Position numbers and translations under genes: made by a program
Notes under the pieces: model-generated
Seen by the model: only the letters and a program-made list of their open reading frames with translations
Told to the model about the DNA's origin: nothing
The model's database searches: none
Shown: positions 59,870-64,000 of the stretch, piece by piece
How the letters are laid out: each line of letters begins with the position of its first letter
Numbering within the stretch: the stretch's first letter is position 1
DNA from: Gossypium raimondii
Taxonomy: Eukaryota > Streptophyta > Magnoliopsida > Malvales > Malvaceae
Direction of reading: 5' to 3'
NCBI RefSeq assembly: GCF_025698545.1
Contig: NC_068567.1
Coordinates: 59,153,371-59,217,370, forward strand
DNA length: 64,000 nucleotides

Positions 59870-60247
59870 AGTTGAAAAAAAAGTTAGTAAAAAAATCGAG
59901 CCATTTGTTCATATTTTTTTCTCCACTTTTTATTCTTTTAAAAAAATATCATAATTTCTAATTTTATGATATTTTAAAAAATATCATAATTTCTAATTTT
60001 ATAAACTTATTAAATGTGTGTGTTATTTAAATTAATTTTGTGTAAGAAAATAACCCTTACCCCTGCCATTTGCTCGTATTATTTTCTCGATTTTATTACT
60101 TTCAATAAAAATATATTAATTTCGTTCTTTATTATTTTATATTATTTCAAAGACATTTTCTTTGAAATATTTTGTATTAATTATTTCTGAATTTTAAAAA
60201 ATTTAGTATTACGACACTCTTACTTCCATAATTTGTTCAGTATTTTT
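59870..60247. repeat. AT-rich direct repeats upstream of the PMD gene (first copies)
   Basis: ATATCATAATTTCTAATTTTAT occurs twice in a row (59945-59966 and 59979-60000, each within a slightly longer match). A unit starting TTTGCTCGTATTATTTTCTCG at about 60069 recurs in diverged form at about 60435 and 60595. Confidence 0.6.
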
Positions 60248-60414
60248 GGGTTTTCTACAAAATATTATAAGAAAATAAAATTTTACCAAAATATGATAAC
60301 TTTTTTAGTTATCAAAATATAAATTTTTATTTATCAAAATATAATTTTTGGTAAATCAAAAAAAGTTTATAATATTTCGTATTTTTTATTTTTTGTAATA
60401 TTTTGGTAAAACCC
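60248..60414. repeat. Palindromic mini-element related to the terminal repeats, nested in the Mutator-like element
   Basis: Starts GGGTTTTCTACAAAATATTA and ends TATTTTGGTAAAACCC; the two halves are inverted copies of about 80 bp. Both resemble the outermost 80 bp of the large element's terminal repeats (GGGTTTTTTACCAAAATATT). It interrupts the direct repeat series. No clean target duplication was found. Confidence 0.6.
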
Positions 60415-60429
60415 AAAATAAACCCTTTT

Positions 60430-60710
60430 CCCGCCCTTTGCTCGTATTATTATTTTCCGATTTTTATTACTTTCAATAAAAATATATTATTTTCAGTATT
60501 TTATTATTTTACATTATTTCAGTCCATTTTGTTTCAATTTTTGTATTGATTATTTCTGAATTTTTTAAAATTTTACTAAAACACTCTTACTTGCCATTTG
60601 TTCGTATTTTGTATCCGCATTTTATTATTTTAAAAATATCGTCATTTTAATTTTATCATTTTACATTATTTCAATGCATTATGTTTGAGATTTATTACAT
60701 ATACAATTTT
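60430..60710. repeat. Direct repeats, second and third copies
   Basis: Units beginning CTTTGCTCGTATTATTATTT (60434) and ATTTGTTCGTATTTTGTATCCG (60596) share with 60069 the order CGTATTATT..., TTTATTACTTTCAATAAAAA, ACATTATTTCA and ACACTCTTACTTG/CC. Confidence 0.6.
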
Positions 60711-61020
60711 TTTGCATTTTATTATTTTCGTGAATATAGAATTTCCGTTTTTTCTTTTCGTATTTAATGTTTTCTTAAACATATTTCTTTATCATTTTAC
60801 TTTTAATGCTATTTTCCTAAAATAACTAATTTCAACTTCCTAAGAAAAATTCATAAAAAAATCCTAATCAACATACAATGTACATACCATAACATAAATA
60901 CGTATAATGTACATAACATTAAAATATATATGCTAAATAAAATATTAAAATACGTATAATATAAATAACATAAATTTTAACATACAAATATTACAAAAAT
61001 AAATTTATAATAAAATTACC

Positions 61021-61258
61021 TTTTTTTCCTTTTTGAAATCTTTCCTCCCTCTTCTTCTTCTTCTTTTTTTTCTCTTCTCCTTTCTTTCTTTCTTTTTTTC
61101 TTTCTTTTTTCTTCTCCTTTCCTCTTCTTCTTCTTTCTTTTTTTTCTCCTTTCCTTTTTCTTTCTTTCCTCTCCTTCCTTTTCTTTCCTTTTTCTTTCTT
61201 TCCTCTCCTTCCTTTTCTTTCTTTCTTTCTTTCTTTCTTTCTTTCCCTCTCCTTCTCC
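61021..61258. repeat. (TTTC/CTT)n polypyrimidine tract
   Basis: About 240 bases almost purely C and T on the plus strand, ending in a clean TTTC run (61212-61245). It lies just inside the right terminal repeat, upstream of the PMD gene. The long open frames in it (61016-61278, both strands) are composition artefacts. Confidence 0.92.
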
Positions 61259-61274
61259 CCCCAGCACCGGTTGG

Positions 61275-61490
61275 CTAGCCTAAATAAGGCCTTGGTGCCG
61301 CCAATGGTATTGGCACCATTGGTGCCGCTAATGGCAGTGGCCTAACCCTGTTGGTGTAGGCTTTTTCAGCTTTTTTTTTGTTTTTTTGATATATTTTCGT
61401 AATTAAAAAAATATATAATATTTTGGTAAATAAAAAAAGGATAATATTTTGGTAAAATTTTATTTTTTATAATATTTTGGTAAAAAACCC
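61275..61490. repeat. Right terminal inverted repeat of the Mutator-like element
   Basis: Reverse complement of the left repeat, including GGTGCCGCCAATGG and GGCACCATTGGTGCCGC palindromic motifs at 61291-61330 and the AT-rich outer part ending GGTAAAAAACCC. Confidence 0.8.
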
Positions 61491-61499
61491 TAAAGATTG

Positions 61500-63608
61500 G
61501 GGGTGATATTGGTTTGGTTCAGTCGAGCTTCAGAGATTTTTTGAGGCAACCATCCTAATTCGGTTTGGCTTGATTAAGTTCTCGATTTTTCATATTAATT
61601 TTTTATTTTGAATCTTTACTCTTATTTTGACAAAATAAATTTTGTTTTATAGCTTTTAGATAAAAAACTAAATTTAATATATATTAAATAAAAAATAAAT
61701 TTGCAACCGTAATTTTAAAGTTTACATTTAATAAATCATCTAAATATATCAATTCGGATCAATTTTCAATTTTTAAAATTTTACTACTTAACATAGTTGC
61801 AATCACTAACTTAAAAAATGCATGATTAATGAAATCTCCTAATCTCTCTTTCAAGGGTGGAGCTAAAAAAAATTTGGGAAGGCGGAATAAAATTATATAT
61901 TTTTATGATAACAAAAATAAAATTTCACCATTTTAATAACCTACATCTTTATAATAAGGATTAAAATAATTTTTCTCAGGATCACAGATTTATTATAGTA
62001 TTAGGCTCAACAAATCGTGTAAGGTGGTATCACAGTTCCCAAAATATGCTAACAAACAACAGCTAAGTTCTTAATGAACCTTTGGGGGTAAGGAATACCA
62101 CCAAGATCGTACCACTCCCTTCAAAATAGTAATGGAATATGGCATTGTAAGGGATCTTTGATGCCGCATATACCATGGAAATACCTAAAATGATTCAAGT
62201 GATCTGCAAGACTATTACAAGTTTCTGAATAAGCTTTTATCTTGGTGGTATTGGGACCTATCAAACAATCATGGACAATGGGTTGTTTTATACATCTAAC
62301 CACTCGTAATCATCCTTAAATGATTGTTTCAATTCCTTAAACTTTTGCTTTAGGATTGCTACTTGTTTGACTAAAACAGGACCAACACATGGGAACTGTT
62401 AATCATGCTAGTGGTCGAGGAAGTGCCTGGTTTTATCTTTGTTGTCAGGGAGTTGGTCGATTTATTATTGTTTTTTGTTTATGGTTTGTTGTTGTGAGGC
62501 CAATGTGTTGAATAGGAATCGTATTCTGGTCTGGTATCGGGAGTGGAAAATTCGCTGTTATTGAGCTGATGTAGAGGGAAAGGTGGTATAGTCGTAGGGG
62601 CCCTAAAAGAAGACTTGGGAATGGTAAAAGGACTAAAAGTGCCTGGAGTCATGTAATTGAAAATTTAGATAAGCAAGCCAATTCCACTTCAAATTATTGG
62701 TTAAAATGCACCATAGGTCCCTATATTATTTGTAAATTTGAAATCTAGTCCATATACTTTTATTTCTAAGAATTTAATCTATTTACCTTTCATATTTTAA
62801 AATTAAAAAAAAACACTTAATAGCAAAGTAATTGAAAAATTGACTTCATGATAAATATGAATTTAACAAGATAATTTTAATAATGTTAACGATTGGACTA
62901 AACTTTAAAATCTAAAAAACAGATAACTTAAATTTTAAAATAAAATATAAAACTAAATTTTAAATTTATGAAAAATGAAAATTTATTTCATAATTTAACC
63001 ATATTTTTCAAAATTTTAAAATGTTAGTACATGTAGATCGCACATTCATTTTCGTACCCAATTGTATTTATTTTTACACCTAATTTCAAAGTGTTAGGTT
63101 GAACTTGAACGTGATAGTTTTTTTTCTCCTTTTATCAAATATCGTGATTTTATTTTAAATTAATCTACATTTTGTATTATTATGTAAATGACTTTTAGCT
63201 GTTTAGCACTTCAGTATGTACTTTAGGTAAATTGCACCATACATCCCCAAACTATATAGTATATTATAAATTAATCTTTAAATTTTAAAACAAATTAAGT
63301 AATTCTTAAAAATATTAATATCATTTCAATTAATCCATTCTGCCAATACAATTATCAGCTTAAGTATTGGAAGTTGACTTAGATATCACATAAAATATAT
63401 TTAAAATACATATAATTAAATATTAATTATGTGTAATTATTACGTAAATAACTTAAGTTTGATGTGTATGGGATATGATATAAAGCACACTTGAAATACA
63501 TAGATGAAATTTTAGATACATGTACTTATTATATGAATAGTTTGAATTTGATGGTTTGAAAAATAAAAAATATTATTAAAATTTAAGAGTTTAGATTCAA
63601 ACTGGTAG
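61500..63608. other. AT-rich intergenic DNA with repeat-like pieces, no gene supported
   Basis: No gene could be recognised. Around 62705-62975 a weak inverted repeat (AAATCTAGTCCATATACTTT against AAATTTAGTTTTATATTTTA in reverse) suggests an old MITE. A CAAGGGTGGAGCTAAAAAAA stretch at 61853 resembles one end of a hAT MITE like that at 10580, but no second end was found. Confidence 0.45.
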
Positions 63609-63611
63609 GGG

Positions 63612-64000
63612 TCGTTTGGTTTTCCGAGTCTTAGATTATGTTCTATAATAGGATTATGGAAATGTAATATTATGGGTGGAATATGAGATTACATTGCTTG
63701 GTTGATTTGACCGGAATGTAATATTGATGTGTTTGGTTGACGAAATGTAAGATTATTTCGAAGCACGTTTTACTCAATTGCCCTAGTTATGGAATTTGTT
63801 TTTTTAACAAGTTTAGTTCCTTTAATATATTTTAGACTCAAATTCTACAAAAGTATGATAAATTATTACAAGTCTTACTTTTTATTACAATTTATATATT
63901 AATAAGTATCTATTTTATTGAAATAAATTTATAAATCATAATTATATATTAATAATGTTAATATCCACCAAGTTAAAATTCAATCAGCATTTATGAAATA
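63612..64000. mobile_element. Start of a MITE / inverted-repeat transposon cut by the window end
   Basis: GTCGTTTGGTTTTCCGAGTC begins a run with repeated TTTGGTTG(A)...ATGTAATATTA motifs (63675, 63700, 63725). This is the same subterminal design as the Harbinger-like element at 6061, whose motifs are TTTGGTTGAATGTAATGGAA. The other end is outside the window. Confidence 0.5.

Larger units (their letters stand above)
57028..61490. mobile_element. Mutator-like element carrying a plant-mobile-domain gene
   Basis: Long terminal inverted repeats of about 200 bp. The left end reads GGGTTTTTTAGCAAAATATT; the right, inverted, reads GGGTTTTTTACCAAAATATT. Both continue through similar blocks to GCTGAAAAAGCC / GCCATTGGCGGCACCAATGG. 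Flanking 9-mers TGAAGATTG (57019-57027) and TAAAGATTG (61491-61499) match at 8 of 9, the target-site length of Mutator-like elements. The single recognisable gene is a plant-mobile-domain gene on the minus strand. No MuDR/MURA-type transposase or zinc-finger motif was found, so it is non-autonomous. The internal flank downstream of the gene (57440-57960) is AT-rich with no coding signal. Confidence 0.82.

Noticed and set aside
61016-61278. Lys/Arg-rich and Phe/Ser-rich open frames on both strands
   Set aside because: They are translations of a CT-rich simple repeat; no start context, family or exon structure.
62121-62303. Minus-strand 60-codon frame resembling a LINE RNase H fragment
   Set aside because: Similarity is too weak to call: only a loose fit to the RNase H C-terminal pattern, no catalytic residues identified.

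Overview
This is a 64 kb stretch of a plant nuclear genome, AT-rich, with spliced protein-coding genes separated by dense transposon debris. The gene families (class III peroxidase, LRR-III receptor-like kinase, annexin, plant endosulfine, CD2BP2/LIN1-like, SC35) and the style of the long LTRs (TGTAACACCCC.../TGTAATACCC... ends) fit a eudicot. My best guess is Malvaceae, Gossypium-like; that is inference from recollection, not a database match.

Layout. 1-6.06 kb: a decayed Copia polyprotein interrupted by a rearranged Gypsy LTR composite (1309-4141). 6.06-9.44 kb: a PIF/Harbinger-like inverted-repeat element (TTA target duplication) that encloses an intron-bearing, C-terminally broken copy of mitochondrial ATP synthase subunit d. 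9.45-11.8 kb: a MITE, then a three-exon secreted peroxidase whose second intron holds two more MITEs. 12.1-14.2 kb: a Tourist-like MITE and a hAT MITE nested in another hAT MITE. 15.35-17.33 kb: a two-exon LRR receptor-like pseudokinase. 17.7-22.7 kb: a Tnt1-like Copia element lacking most of pol, with a 2.6 kb solo LTR inside it. 22.8-27.4 kb: no gene seen. 27.84-32.94 kb: a solo LTR containing a second LTR. 34.8-39.3 kb: an annexin (+) and an endosulfine gene (-), tail to tail. 40-42.3 kb: a dead LINE carrying a hAT MITE. 43.1-43.5 kb: a GDSL lipase fragment. 43.8-49.4 kb: a ten-exon CD2BP2/LIN1-like spliceosomal gene (-). 52.8-54.9 kb: the SR splicing factor SC35 (-). 57.03-61.49 kb: a Mutator-like element (long inverted repeats, near-perfect 9-bp target duplication) whose only recognisable gene is a broken plant-mobile-domain (MAIN/MAIL-type) gene. 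61.5-64 kb: AT-rich DNA and the start of one more MITE.

The genes do not form a pathway. Two neighbours (CD2BP2/LIN1-like and SC35) both act in pre-mRNA splicing and lie on the same strand, but each looks independently transcribed. The most unusual content is the two DNA transposons enclosing host-type genes (ATP synthase d; plant mobile domain), the inverted-LTR composite, and three solo or near-solo LTRs whose boundaries can be set from target-site duplications. All exon coordinates were worked out by eye from splice consensus and conservation of the protein family.
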